Positions 26,015 through 34,095 of a stretch of DNA of 64,000 bases are shown here, one piece after another (the first letter of the stretch is position 1; each line of letters begins with the position of its first letter). The notes under the pieces are model-generated. The model was not told the origin of the DNA and searched no databases. It saw only the letters and a program-made list of their open reading frames with translations. Source of the DNA: Nitrospina sp. GTDB lineage: Bacteria; Nitrospinota; Nitrospinia; Nitrospinales; VA-1. The stretch spans positions 22,574-86,573 of the forward strand of contig JABHTG010000141.1 in NCBI GenBank assembly GCA_018697205.1. The letters are read 5' to 3'. Made by a program: the position numbers and the translations under genes.

Positions 26015-27078
26015 TGAACTTTTTCAATACAAGCCTAAGCAATAGTCCATTGAAGGCAACATTAATATTATCAACTCTGCTGCATGCAAGTGGTTTTTAT
26101 ATTTTATCTGAAGTCTCATTTAATCAAGCTTCAAGGTCACCAGATACAGCGCCGATTAAAGTCACCGCTCTAATTCAAGAAAAAGGAGTAAAACCTGCGA
26201 GCATAAAATATGTCACTGAGCGGTACTCAACACAATCAAATCATTTGCATAAGTTAGTTTCAACTGAAATAAAAAAATTATATCCTGCACAGCCAATTCC
26301 AACTCAAGATATAAATATCCAAAAATACATACAGGGTCATTTGAAAATAAGAAGTCTAACAACTCTTGATCAAATACAATTAACCTCGAGCAATAAATAC
26401 TTACCTTCGCGAATAAATTCTAAAGAATATTATAGAAATCCAATTTCAACAATAGAGCCTTATTCTTCAAAAAAAGACAACTACTCACCAAAAGATACAA
26501 CTTTTTCTTCAGCACCAGCTAAAAATATAGTTTTAACCCATAAAAAATATCTACCCAGCGCTGTTAAAATCTCAAGTAGTTCAAGTATTCATGAATATGA
26601 TTTACATAGTTCAAAATCTACCCCTATATATAAAAATAATAATCAAAGCCTTAAATTCTTCGCTTCTGTAAGTGAAGTGTCTCGTCCTGATGGTCTTAGT
26701 GGGGAGTCTATCAATTCACCTCAAAAAACCACTACCGAAAAAATAGCTTCCACGTTTAAAAATTTATCTTCATTAAATAAGGGCGAGTTACAGCGAGGAT
26801 TTCATAGAAAAATCTGGCAAAGAGTAGCGAGTGTAAAATACTACCCAAGGATGGCACGCCAAAGAGGTTTTGAAGGCGAACCAATTGTAGCCTTCACTCT
26901 TAGCAGTAAAGGTGAATTGATTGACTTAAAGTTAATTGCAATTTCTAGTCATAAAATACTTAACGAAGCTGCTCTTGAAACAATCCGACGCGGAATCCCC
27001 TATCCATCAATCCCAAAACCTCTTAAAAAGAATTCTATTTCATTTAATCTTCCTATTTCATATGTATTGAATGAATGA
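26014..27078 (+). CDS. tonB: TonB-family energy transducer
   Basis: 354 residues. A single N-terminal membrane helix contains the S20-x3-H24 pattern (LSTLLHASGFYI) that TonB uses to contact ExbB/ExbD. A long Ser/Lys/Tyr-rich periplasmic linker follows, unusual in lacking a Pro-Lys/Glu-Pro stretch. The C-terminal domain (about 265-354) is TonB_C: YYPRMARQRGFEGEPIVAFT, then NEAALETIRRG and a final strand SFNLPISYVLNE. Its place as sixth gene of the B12 operon suggests a transducer dedicated to the BtuB here. No exbB or exbD is in the window, so they must come from elsewhere. Confidence 0.88.
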   Translation: MNFFNTSLSNSPLKATLILSTLLHASGFYILSEVSFNQASRSPDTAPIKVTALIQEKGVKPASIKYVTERYSTQSNHLHKLVSTEIKKLYPAQPIPTQDINIQKYIQGHLKIRSLTTLDQIQLTSSNKYLPSRINSKEYYRNPISTIEPYSSKKDNYSPKDTTFSSAPAKNIVLTHKKYLPSAVKISSSSSIHEYDLHSSKSTPIYKNNNQSLKFFASVSEVSRPDGLSGESINSPQKTTTEKIASTFKNLSSLNKGELQRGFHRKIWQRVASVKYYPRMARQRGFEGEPIVAFTLSSKGELIDLKLIAISSHKILNEAALETIRRGIPYPSIPKPLKKNSISFNLPISYVLNE

Positions 27079-27203
27079 TGAAAAAACATAAAGCTCCTAG
27101 CATGCTAATTTTTATATTCTTTAGTTTCACAGTGTATCTGGCAAACAATGAGGTTTTGCAGTTAGATAATAATTTTAATGATAATATGACTCAGCGCAAA
27201 TAA
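27075..27203 (+). CDS. Small exported or membrane peptide, 42 residues
   Basis: A 42-codon frame starts with an ATGA overlap on the tonB stop codon. It has a short basic start (KKHKAPS), a hydrophobic stretch (MLIFIFFSFTVYLA) and an Asn/Asp-rich tail (LDNNFNDNMTQRK). The overlap and the signal-like N-terminus suggest a real translated product made with TonB. A second ATG at 27078 is equally possible. I do not recognise it. It ends 11 bases before the cytochrome gene. Confidence 0.45.
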   Translation: MMKKHKAPSMLIFIFFSFTVYLANNEVLQLDNNFNDNMTQRK

Positions 27204-27214
27204 TAGGAGTATTT

Positions 27215-27604
27215 ATGAAACAATCTCAAGCTTTGATGTTATTAACAGCAATTATTCTTTTTTTTATAAACTCCTGTGCACCGAAACCTACTAAAAAGGT
27301 TCCCATAGAGTTTGAATCTGGCCAAAAATATTTTCATCAGGTTTGTGCCAATTGTCATGGCGTAGATGCGCTTGGTAAGAACACAAGAGCACCAGGACTG
27401 ATTGACCCTGAATATCTTCCTAAAAACTTTTCAGATGAAGACTTTTATCAGCAAATAGTTGAAGGGTCTAAAAAAATGTCCTCACAGCGCAATAAAGTAT
27501 CCGATCCTGAAATCAAGGAAATCATTAAATATCTTCGTTATTCTCAAGAGATCGCCGGTCTGAGTGAAGGTGATGACGATCCAGATGAGGATGAAGAGGA
27601 GTAA
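27215..27604 (+). CDS. Lipoprotein cytochrome c, class I
   Basis: 129 residues. The signal peptide ends in a lipobox (INSC, Cys21), so the protein should be lipid-anchored. One heme site, C44-x2-C47-H48 (CANCH), is followed by a methionine ligand candidate in GSKKMSS. The fold is a small mono-heme cytochrome c with the usual final helix (IKEIIKYLRYS). A strongly acidic tail (GDDDPDEDEEE) is unusual and may serve docking. AGGAG before the ATG is a good ribosome binding site. It directly follows the B12 operon, but its electron partners are not evident. Confidence 0.9.
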   Translation: MKQSQALMLLTAIILFFINSCAPKPTKKVPIEFESGQKYFHQVCANCHGVDALGKNTRAPGLIDPEYLPKNFSDEDFYQQIVEGSKKMSSQRNKVSDPEIKEIIKYLRYSQEIAGLSEGDDDPDEDEEE

Positions 27605-27718
27605 AGAACGCTATCATTCTCATAAATGTTGACAGCCATTATCTTTTTGGATAGATTAACCGGCTTCTAATCTATTTTCCCCATTTGACCAGTAACCGAT
27701 TCAATGGAGCAACTCAAT

Positions 27719-28960
27719 ATGCCCGACAATGAAAATTATATTCAAAAATTATTTGCAAACCGTATTGGTGGAAATAAATTCGGTAAAGACACAAAAATAT
27801 ATAAGTTTGAAAAAATCAAACGTTCAAAACGCGCGGCTATGGATGAAAATCCAAACAAGGAACTCTTTGATCTAGGGGTTGGTGAACCAGATGAAATGGC
27901 TTTTCCTGAAGTGATCAAAACGTTGCAGCTAGAAGCTGAAAAACCGGAAAATAGGGGTTACACAGACAACGGTATTCAAGAGTTTAAGAGTGCCGCTGTT
28001 AATTATATGGAGAAAGTTTTTGGTGTTAAGGGCCTAGATCCTAATAAACATGTAAATCATACAATTGGCTCTAAATCGGGCCTAGCTATGTTGCCATCCA
28101 TCTTTATTAATCCAGGTGATATTACCTTAATGACTGTTCCTGGCTATCCAGTTATGGGTACACACACTCAATATTTAGGTGGTGAAGTGGTTAATTTACC
28201 GCTTACAAAAAAAAATAGTTTTCTCCCTGACCTTAAATCAATTACATCAGATGTTGCTAAAAGAGCTAAGCTCCTCTACTTAAATTATCCTAATAACCCA
28301 ACAGGAGCTAATGCCACCCGTAAATTTTATGAAGAAGTAGTCGACTTTGCACAAAAGAACAATGTGGTTGTAATTCAGGATGCTGCCTACGCAGCTTTAA
28401 ACTTTGACGAAAATCCGACTAGCTTTCTATCAGTACCAGGGGCAATGGGAGTAGGTGTTGAACTTCACTCCCTCTCAAAGTCATATAATATGACTGGTTG
28501 GAGGATTGCATTTGTAGTTGGTAATGAGCTAATAGTAAAAGGTGTTGCTCACGTTAAAGATAATATTGATTCAGGTCAGTTTGCGGCCATTCAGAAAGCA
28601 GCAATTCACGCTCTAGAGCACCCAGAAATCACTGAAAAAATTCTTAAAAAATATCGACGCCGGTTGACAAAATTAGTTGAAGCCTTAAACTCTTTGGGAT
28701 TTGATGCAACCATTCCCGGTGGATCATTTTTCCTATATGTAGAAGCACCCAAGGGAATAAAGGGTGGGCAGAAGTTCAAATCAGGCGAGGAATTTTCACA
28801 GTATCTTATCAAAGAAATGATGATATCAACGGTCCCTTGGGACGATGTAGGAAGTTTCACTCGTTTTTCTGCAACTTTTGCAGCTAAAGGGGTACAAGAA
28901 GAAACACGCATCATCAATGAAATTAAAAGTCGACTATCATCTGTGAATTTTGAATTTTAA
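27719..28960 (+). CDS. dapL: LL-diaminopimelate aminotransferase
   Basis: About 413 residues, a fold-type I PLP aminotransferase. The PLP lysine lies in HSLSKSYNMTGWR, and LNYPNNPTGA and DAAYAAL hold the cofactor. The opening segment ending FANRIGGNKFGKDTKIYKFE is characteristic of DapL rather than of aspartate aminotransferases. It converts tetrahydrodipicolinate to LL-diaminopimelate in one step for lysine and peptidoglycan synthesis, a route found in scattered phyla. GGAG lies nine bases before the ATG at 27719, so I prefer it to the ATG at 27704. Confidence 0.88.
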   Translation: MPDNENYIQKLFANRIGGNKFGKDTKIYKFEKIKRSKRAAMDENPNKELFDLGVGEPDEMAFPEVIKTLQLEAEKPENRGYTDNGIQEFKSAAVNYMEKVFGVKGLDPNKHVNHTIGSKSGLAMLPSIFINPGDITLMTVPGYPVMGTHTQYLGGEVVNLPLTKKNSFLPDLKSITSDVAKRAKLLYLNYPNNPTGANATRKFYEEVVDFAQKNNVVVIQDAAYAALNFDENPTSFLSVPGAMGVGVELHSLSKSYNMTGWRIAFVVGNELIVKGVAHVKDNIDSGQFAAIQKAAIHALEHPEITEKILKKYRRRLTKLVEALNSLGFDATIPGGSFFLYVEAPKGIKGGQKFKSGEEFSQYLIKEMMISTVPWDDVGSFTRFSATFAAKGVQEETRIINEIKSRLSSVNFEF

Positions 28961-29074
28961 TTTAATTAGCTTACTAAAGCGTTTTAAGTTTCAATATCGG
29001 AGAGGCTTGCTATTCATAAAATAACTACTATTTAGTCGTAAATCAAATCCTACCTTTTCAAACTATTCAGTGCA

Positions 29075-29572
29075 ATGAAACACACTGCCTACATTGCAAT
29101 CGGATCAAACATTGGGAACCCATATCAAAATTGCACAGAAGCTATTCATAAAATATCAAACAATGACTCTATAAAGATTATATCCAAGTCATCCTTTTAT
29201 CAAACCTCACCCGTTGGGGGTGTTGAGCAAGATTGGTTTATAAACTGCGCAATTAAAATCAACACTTCTTTAACTTCTGACAGCCTACTTTTTAACTTAC
29301 TAAATATAGAGTCTGTAATGGGAAGAATTAGGGGGGGAAAGTGGGGGCCTCGACTGATAGACCTCGATCTATTATTTTACGATAGCCTTATTTCAAACAA
29401 GAAAAAACTAACCATACCACACCCCGAAATTCAAAAACGAAATTTTGTCTTGATGCCATTATCTGACATAGCAGAAAATCTAATTCATCCCGTCTTAAAA
29501 AAAACTATTGGAGATCTTCTTAAGGAATCAACAGATAACGCAGCAGTTAACAGGTTAGACAACACTATTTAA
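29075..29572 (+). CDS. folK: 6-hydroxymethyl-dihydropterin pyrophosphokinase
   Basis: 165 residues, normal for HPPK. The opening YIAIGSNIGNPYQNC, the SFYQTSPVG strand, and the signature WGPRLIDLDLLFYDS are all present. It transfers pyrophosphate from ATP to 6-hydroxymethyl-dihydropterin in folate synthesis. The 3' end overlaps the 3' end of the convergent thiI gene by 18 bases. No other folate gene is near. Confidence 0.95.
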   Translation: MKHTAYIAIGSNIGNPYQNCTEAIHKISNNDSIKIISKSSFYQTSPVGGVEQDWFINCAIKINTSLTSDSLLFNLLNIESVMGRIRGGKWGPRLIDLDLLFYDSLISNKKKLTIPHPEIQKRNFVLMPLSDIAENLIHPVLKKTIGDLLKESTDNAAVNRLDNTI

Positions 29573-30751
29573 ATCGTCAAGATTAATAGTTTCTACTGCA
29601 GTTAAAGCATGAGCCATAAGCTCTTCCCATGGGAATAGTTTCTCATCTAATTCCAAGTATTTTATTTTGCTGCGTGTGGTTGGGTTTATGGGCATAAAAA
29701 CCGAGCAACAATCAGGCTGCACCTCTATACTCACATCGTAAGTACCTATTTTTTTAGCATTCAAAATAATCTCATGCTTGTTCATTCCTATTAAGGGTCG
29801 AAAAACACTCATTTGAGTTACACAAGATACTGCCGCAAGATTTTTTAAAGTTTGAGAAGCTACTTGTCCCACCGATTCACCAGTTACTAATCCATTACAA
29901 TTATTTAATTCGGCCAAAACGTGAGCGATTCGATACATCATACGTCGATACAAGACAATTCTATTCATCTCATGGCAATTATCTCTTATTGAAACCTGAA
30001 TATCTTGAAATGGAACAACAAAAAGTTTTCCCCCGCCTTGGTATCGATTTAAGATCTTTGCCAAACGCACGACTTTGTCGTAACCACCACGACCAAGAAA
30101 TTTACGATTATCAAAAAAAACACTGTGAACGCGACAACCTCTAGTCATAAGTTTAAATGTGGACACAGGGCTATCAATACCACCTGATAACAAGCTTAGT
30201 ACTTGCCCAGAACTGCCCACTGGCAATCCACTAAGACCTGATACACGATTATCAAAAACTATGGTTTCTTGAGGACCAATTTCAACTTCAAGAATAAAGT
30301 CAGCATGATTGATATTAACAGTTAGCCCCTTACTAGCAAGAGCTTCCATAATTCGAGAGCCAACCTCAAAATCAAACTCTTTAGATGTAAAGGGGAAAGA
30401 TTTATTAGACCGTCGGGTTCTAACACAAAACTTCAGTGCATCACTAACTTGAAACTTATCCTTAATTAGGCTGATTCCTAACTCTGCAATTTTATCAAAA
30501 TCAGGTTCTATTGACCTTCCAATACTTATAGAAGCTATTCCAGGGACAAAAGTCAATAAAGTAACGCATTTTTTGGCGCAGTCAAGATTCACACGACCAA
30601 GGATACGTCCATGAATTTTATCAATTTTAATACCTTGAAAATCCCTCAGAGCATACCTAATATTTTGAACAAGTTGGTTTTCAAAGTGCCTTCGATTTTT
30701 ACCCTTAAGACCAATTTCATCGTATCGAATCAGAAGCGTTCTTATTTCCAT
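29555..30751 (-). CDS. thiI: tRNA 4-thiouridine synthetase ThiI, without rhodanese domain
   Basis: 398 residues: ferredoxin-like N-terminal domain (IRYDEIGLKGKNRRHFE), THUMP domain, then an adenylating PP-loop (LSLLSGGIDSPVS). ThiI inserts sulfur at U8 of tRNAs. The enterobacterial C-terminal rhodanese domain that relays sulfur is missing. Such short forms, as in Bacillus, receive sulfur directly from a dedicated cysteine desulfurase, and one is encoded just upstream with a 35-base overlap. The fMet tRNA of this window has T at position 8 and is a possible substrate. Confidence 0.93.
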   Translation of the reverse strand: MEIRTLLIRYDEIGLKGKNRRHFENQLVQNIRYALRDFQGIKIDKIHGRILGRVNLDCAKKCVTLLTFVPGIASISIGRSIEPDFDKIAELGISLIKDKFQVSDALKFCVRTRRSNKSFPFTSKEFDFEVGSRIMEALASKGLTVNINHADFILEVEIGPQETIVFDNRVSGLSGLPVGSSGQVLSLLSGGIDSPVSTFKLMTRGCRVHSVFFDNRKFLGRGGYDKVVRLAKILNRYQGGGKLFVVPFQDIQVSIRDNCHEMNRIVLYRRMMYRIAHVLAELNNCNGLVTGESVGQVASQTLKNLAAVSCVTQMSVFRPLIGMNKHEIILNAKKIGTYDVSIEVQPDCCSVFMPINPTTRSKIKYLELDEKLFPWEELMAHALTAVETINLDDLNSVV

Positions 30752-31940
30752 TAATTTTTAGATTTTTTTTTCTAAAGGTTGAATATAAACTTTTATAGGC
30801 AATGTAAAATTCGTTAAGAAAGATATCAATATCTTTGATCTTGTTATTACCAGAAAAAGATATACGTAAGCTACATTGTGCTTCATCTTCAGACAACCCT
30901 ACTCCCATTAATATTTTTGAAGGTTTTTTTGAGCTTGCGCTACAGGCACTTCCTAATCCAACAAAAATACCTTTTGATTCCAAATGATGTAACAACACTT
31001 CGCCTTCTACTGGAGGAAAACTAAAGTTTACAATAGAAGGAGATTGACGTTGTGGATCATCAGTAATTAACGAGTTGAAACGGATATTTAATTCAGGCGT
31101 ACGATCATTCATCTCACACAAACCCTGAACTAATCTACTTTTAAGAAACTCATAATGTTCTTGCATTTCATCAACTCGTTCAGAAGAAAGTGAAATTGCC
31201 TTTGCCATAGCACGAATCAGTGGTACGGGTAATGTGCCTGAACGAATTCCATCCTGTTGTTGACCCCCATGAATAATAGGGGCAATAGGTAACTTTGAAT
31301 CATAAATCAAAAGGCCTATACCTTTTGGCCCATGAATCTTATGAGCAGAAATTGAATAACCTGATAAACGAGGCCATATTTTTGATAAAAGCTTATAAAT
31401 ACCGACTGCTTGCACCCCATCCATAAAAAGTCGAGTATCTGGGGATTTTTCAATCAGAGCTTCGGAAACTAAAATGGGATCGTTTACAGTTCCTAGTTCA
31501 TTATTCACGTGAGACAAGCATAAAAGCTTACAGCGATTCTCACAAAGAATGGAAATATTTTTTAGATCTAATCGCCCTTCCTTTTGATATCCAAGCATAT
31601 TAAATGGATCGTTACCAAAAGAGCTAAGATATTCAATAGGCTCTCTAACACTAGGATGTTCCAATCCAAGATATGCAATTTTTTTATCAGGGAAACAGCG
31701 TCCTTTAATAAACAGATTATTTGATTCGCTCCCGCCACTAGTAAAAACAATTTTATGCGTGTCTGGAATATTTAAAGAATCTGCAATATCTTCCCTAGCT
31801 TTCTCAATTAATTTTTTTGCATCAAGTCCTATTGAATATATGGTACCAGGATTAGCAAAATCAGAATCCATAGACTCTCTGAGCACATCCATTACCTTTG
31901 AAGTTATGGGAGTGGTTGCGGCGTTATCAAGATAAATCAT
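30717..31940 (-). CDS. Cysteine desulfurase, probable ThiI partner
   Basis: 407 residues of the NifS/IscS family (fold-type I PLP). The PLP lysine is in SISAHKIHGPKGIGLLIY, and the catalytic cysteine is in FVGLGSACSASSKK, in the loop characteristic of group I enzymes. It takes sulfur from cysteine as persulfide. The coding region overlaps thiI by 35 bases, which implies translational coupling and a dedicated sulfur supply for 4-thiouridine, as in the NifZ-ThiI pair of Bacillus. No iscU or other Fe-S assembly gene is adjacent, which agrees with that reading. Confidence 0.9.
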   Translation of the reverse strand: MIYLDNAATTPITSKVMDVLRESMDSDFANPGTIYSIGLDAKKLIEKAREDIADSLNIPDTHKIVFTSGGSESNNLFIKGRCFPDKKIAYLGLEHPSVREPIEYLSSFGNDPFNMLGYQKEGRLDLKNISILCENRCKLLCLSHVNNELGTVNDPILVSEALIEKSPDTRLFMDGVQAVGIYKLLSKIWPRLSGYSISAHKIHGPKGIGLLIYDSKLPIAPIIHGGQQQDGIRSGTLPVPLIRAMAKAISLSSERVDEMQEHYEFLKSRLVQGLCEMNDRTPELNIRFNSLITDDPQRQSPSIVNFSFPPVEGEVLLHHLESKGIFVGLGSACSASSKKPSKILMGVGLSEDEAQCSLRISFSGNNKIKDIDIFLNEFYIAYKSLYSTFRKKNLKINGNKNASDSIR

Positions 31941-31967
31941 TATATAATGTCAACCGCGTTTGAGAAA

Positions 31968-32522
31968 TCAGCCTTTATAGGGGGCCATGAGGTCTTGGTC
32001 TACATCTAGTTGATCTAATATTCTTGCGACAACAAAATCAACAAGGTCTTCAAAGGTTTTCTGCCCCGAATAAAATCCAGGGGACGCAGGCAATATATGA
32101 GCACCTGCCTGATCAAGAGCTAATAGATTTTTTAAATGGATAGTACTGAAGGGAGCTTCTCTAGGAACAATAATTAATTTGCGTTTTTCTTTGAGAATAA
32201 CATCAGCAGCTCTCTCAACCATTGTGGTTGAAACACCTGATGCAATACGTCCTACAGTTCCCATACTAGCAGGAACCACAACCATTCCATCCGTACGAAA
32301 TGAACCACTGGCAATACAGGTATTAATTTTTGAATTTTTATAGAGAGTTACACTTTCGCCCGCAAAATAAGATGCTTTTAAACCCAGCTCAATTTTAAGG
32401 AGTTCTACTCCACGCTCAGAAATAATCAAATGTAATTCCGAAGTCTCCTTAAGCACATCAAACAATCGCTTTGCATAACAAGCACCGCTAGCCCCTGTAA
32501 TGGCAATTATGAATCTTTTCAT
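31968..32522 (-). CDS. ubiX: Flavin prenyltransferase UbiX
   Basis: 184 residues. The FMN-binding opening IAITGASGACYAKRLFDVL, the SGSFRTDGMVVVPASMGT segment and RKLIIVPREAPFSTIHLKNL identify UbiX. It makes the prenylated FMN cofactor of UbiD-type decarboxylases, used in quinone and aromatic acid metabolism. No ubiD is in the window. It follows tmk by one base and precedes the cysteine desulfurase gene. Confidence 0.95.
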   Translation of the reverse strand: MKRFIIAITGASGACYAKRLFDVLKETSELHLIISERGVELLKIELGLKASYFAGESVTLYKNSKINTCIASGSFRTDGMVVVPASMGTVGRIASGVSTTMVERAADVILKEKRKLIIVPREAPFSTIHLKNLLALDQAGAHILPASPGFYSGQKTFEDLVDFVVARILDQLDVDQDLMAPYKG

Positions 32523-32523
32523 T

Positions 32524-33141
32524 TCATAGCTCTATTAACTGATGAACATCTTCACACAATTGAGTATGTATACTATCAATTGTTCCTATACTTTTTATTT
32601 TCTTTATATTATTTCCAGCAAAAGAATTAAATATTTTTTGGACTTGCGTAAGGTACTCTAGTTTCTCAAATGAACTCCGTGATTCACGAGAGTTTTCTAT
32701 TCTGGATAAGCATTCTTCGACTGGTGCTGTAAAAATATAAACTCTATCAGGGATAGGTGCAAAATTTTCATTTTCACGAAGAATTATATCTTTATCTAAC
32801 CCTAACGCTCCTTGATATGCTGCCGTGGAGTAATAATATCTATCCAAAAGAACTACCTTATTCAAATTTAATGCAGGAATGATATTATTCCTCACATCTT
32901 CTCGCCGATCTTCGATAAACCAAGAAAGCTCTTCTTCACGAGTCACACCAACTCTCCCATGAGTTAATACCTTTCTTATTTTTTGTCCCCAAATACCATC
33001 GGTCGGCTCCCTAAATCGAGCAACGGGAACTCCTATTTTATTCAAATGAGCTTCCATATTTTTGCAATGAGTACTTTTTCCTGTACCGTCTATACCCTCA
33101 AAAACAAATAACCAACCGCGTCCCGGCACAATTTTCTCCAA
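32524..33141 (-). CDS. tmk: Thymidylate kinase
   Basis: 205 residues. The P-loop FEGIDGTGKSTH lies near the N-terminus, the DR(Y/H) motif appears as LLDRYYYSTAAYQG, and the substrate segment is RFREPTDGIWG. It phosphorylates dTMP to dTDP. It is the first gene of a tmk-ubiX-desulfurase-thiI run on the minus strand. Confidence 0.95.
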   Translation of the reverse strand: MEKIVPGRGWLFVFEGIDGTGKSTHCKNMEAHLNKIGVPVARFREPTDGIWGQKIRKVLTHGRVGVTREEELSWFIEDRREDVRNNIIPALNLNKVVLLDRYYYSTAAYQGALGLDKDIILRENENFAPIPDRVYIFTAPVEECLSRIENSRESRSSFEKLEYLTQVQKIFNSFAGNNIKKIKSIGTIDSIHTQLCEDVHQLIEL

Positions 33142-33245
33142 TAAAAAAAGTTTTAAGGAAGTAATACTACCTTATTATAACTATATACTGTTGGATTTTT
33201 AAACAACGTAATTAAACAAAAGAAAGTAAGTTACTCTGTCATAGC

Positions 33246-33911
33246 CTATGAGGCGGGAGTTTTACAGCTATTTGCCATTTTATTTACTAGTTCTATATCT
33301 GGGTTCATAACTCGCAAAGGACTCAAACAGCCATTTGTATTCAAAAAAAGGTCCCCTTTTTTGTTTACCTGAAAAACTTTGTCTCCTTTTTTGTGTTGAA
33401 CCTGTGCTGTAAATCTATGACTACGACTCTCAATAATAGTCAGCTTTACATCTTTGAGATATTTTCCTATAGCCTTCTCACCTAAGTCTTGATCACATTT
33501 TTTATCAATTCCTACTTCACTCCATAAAGCAGTACAACTTACCTGCAGCTTGTTTAATGCTGCCAAGGATATCATGTATGTTTTAGCAATATCTTTAGCT
33601 TGACTTGAGAGTTGCATCTGATAAATACCTCCAACCAATGCCAACAAAATCAGACCTCGAATAAGCCATTTTTTAGTGGCCGACTTTCCAGCAGCAGAAT
33701 CTTTAGAGCTAGTCTTTTTTTTCTTTTTTTTCTTTTTTTTAGGAGGATCTTGAGTGTCATCTTCTAAACGAACTTTCTTTTTTTTCTTTTTTTTTGGAGG
33801 GTCTTGAGAGTCGTCTTCTAGACGAACTTTCTTTTTTTTCTTTGTTTTAGGAGGATCTTGAGTGCCGTCTTCCAGTTTTAGATTATTTTTTTTTGGTTTT
33901 TCCCGAGCCAT
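33246..33911 (-). CDS. Membrane protein with lysine-rich 18-residue repeats, unknown
   Basis: 221 residues. The N-terminal third holds three tandem repeats (11-28, 29-46, 47-66) of the type VRLEDDSQDPP followed by seven or more lysines. A single membrane helix follows (about 82-98, LIRGLILLALVGGIYQM). The C-terminal 120 residues form a small periplasmic domain with cysteines at about 126, 139 and near the end, possibly disulfide-bonded. The very basic repeats should stay in the cytoplasm and could bind nucleic acid, membrane or an acidic partner. I do not recognise the domain. AGGACTTACTA gives a fair ribosome binding site. Confidence 0.65.
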   Translation of the reverse strand: MAREKPKKNNLKLEDGTQDPPKTKKKKKVRLEDDSQDPPKKKKKKKVRLEDDTQDPPKKKKKKKKKTSSKDSAAGKSATKKWLIRGLILLALVGGIYQMQLSSQAKDIAKTYMISLAALNKLQVSCTALWSEVGIDKKCDQDLGEKAIGKYLKDVKLTIIESRSHRFTAQVQHKKGDKVFQVNKKGDLFLNTNGCLSPLRVMNPDIELVNKMANSCKTPAS

Positions 33912-34095
33912 TAGTAAGTCCTAATTCATAAATATTCTTTAAATTTCCAATACTTATTTAAAAGACTTCATACCTTTCAAATAGTAATTCATATCATAAT
34001 TTAGCAAAGGTTTAGGCTTAATAAAAAATCAAAAAAGGATATTATTTTAAACTCTACCAACATCTTGTGCAATAAAATCTTTAATTATTTTTTAG

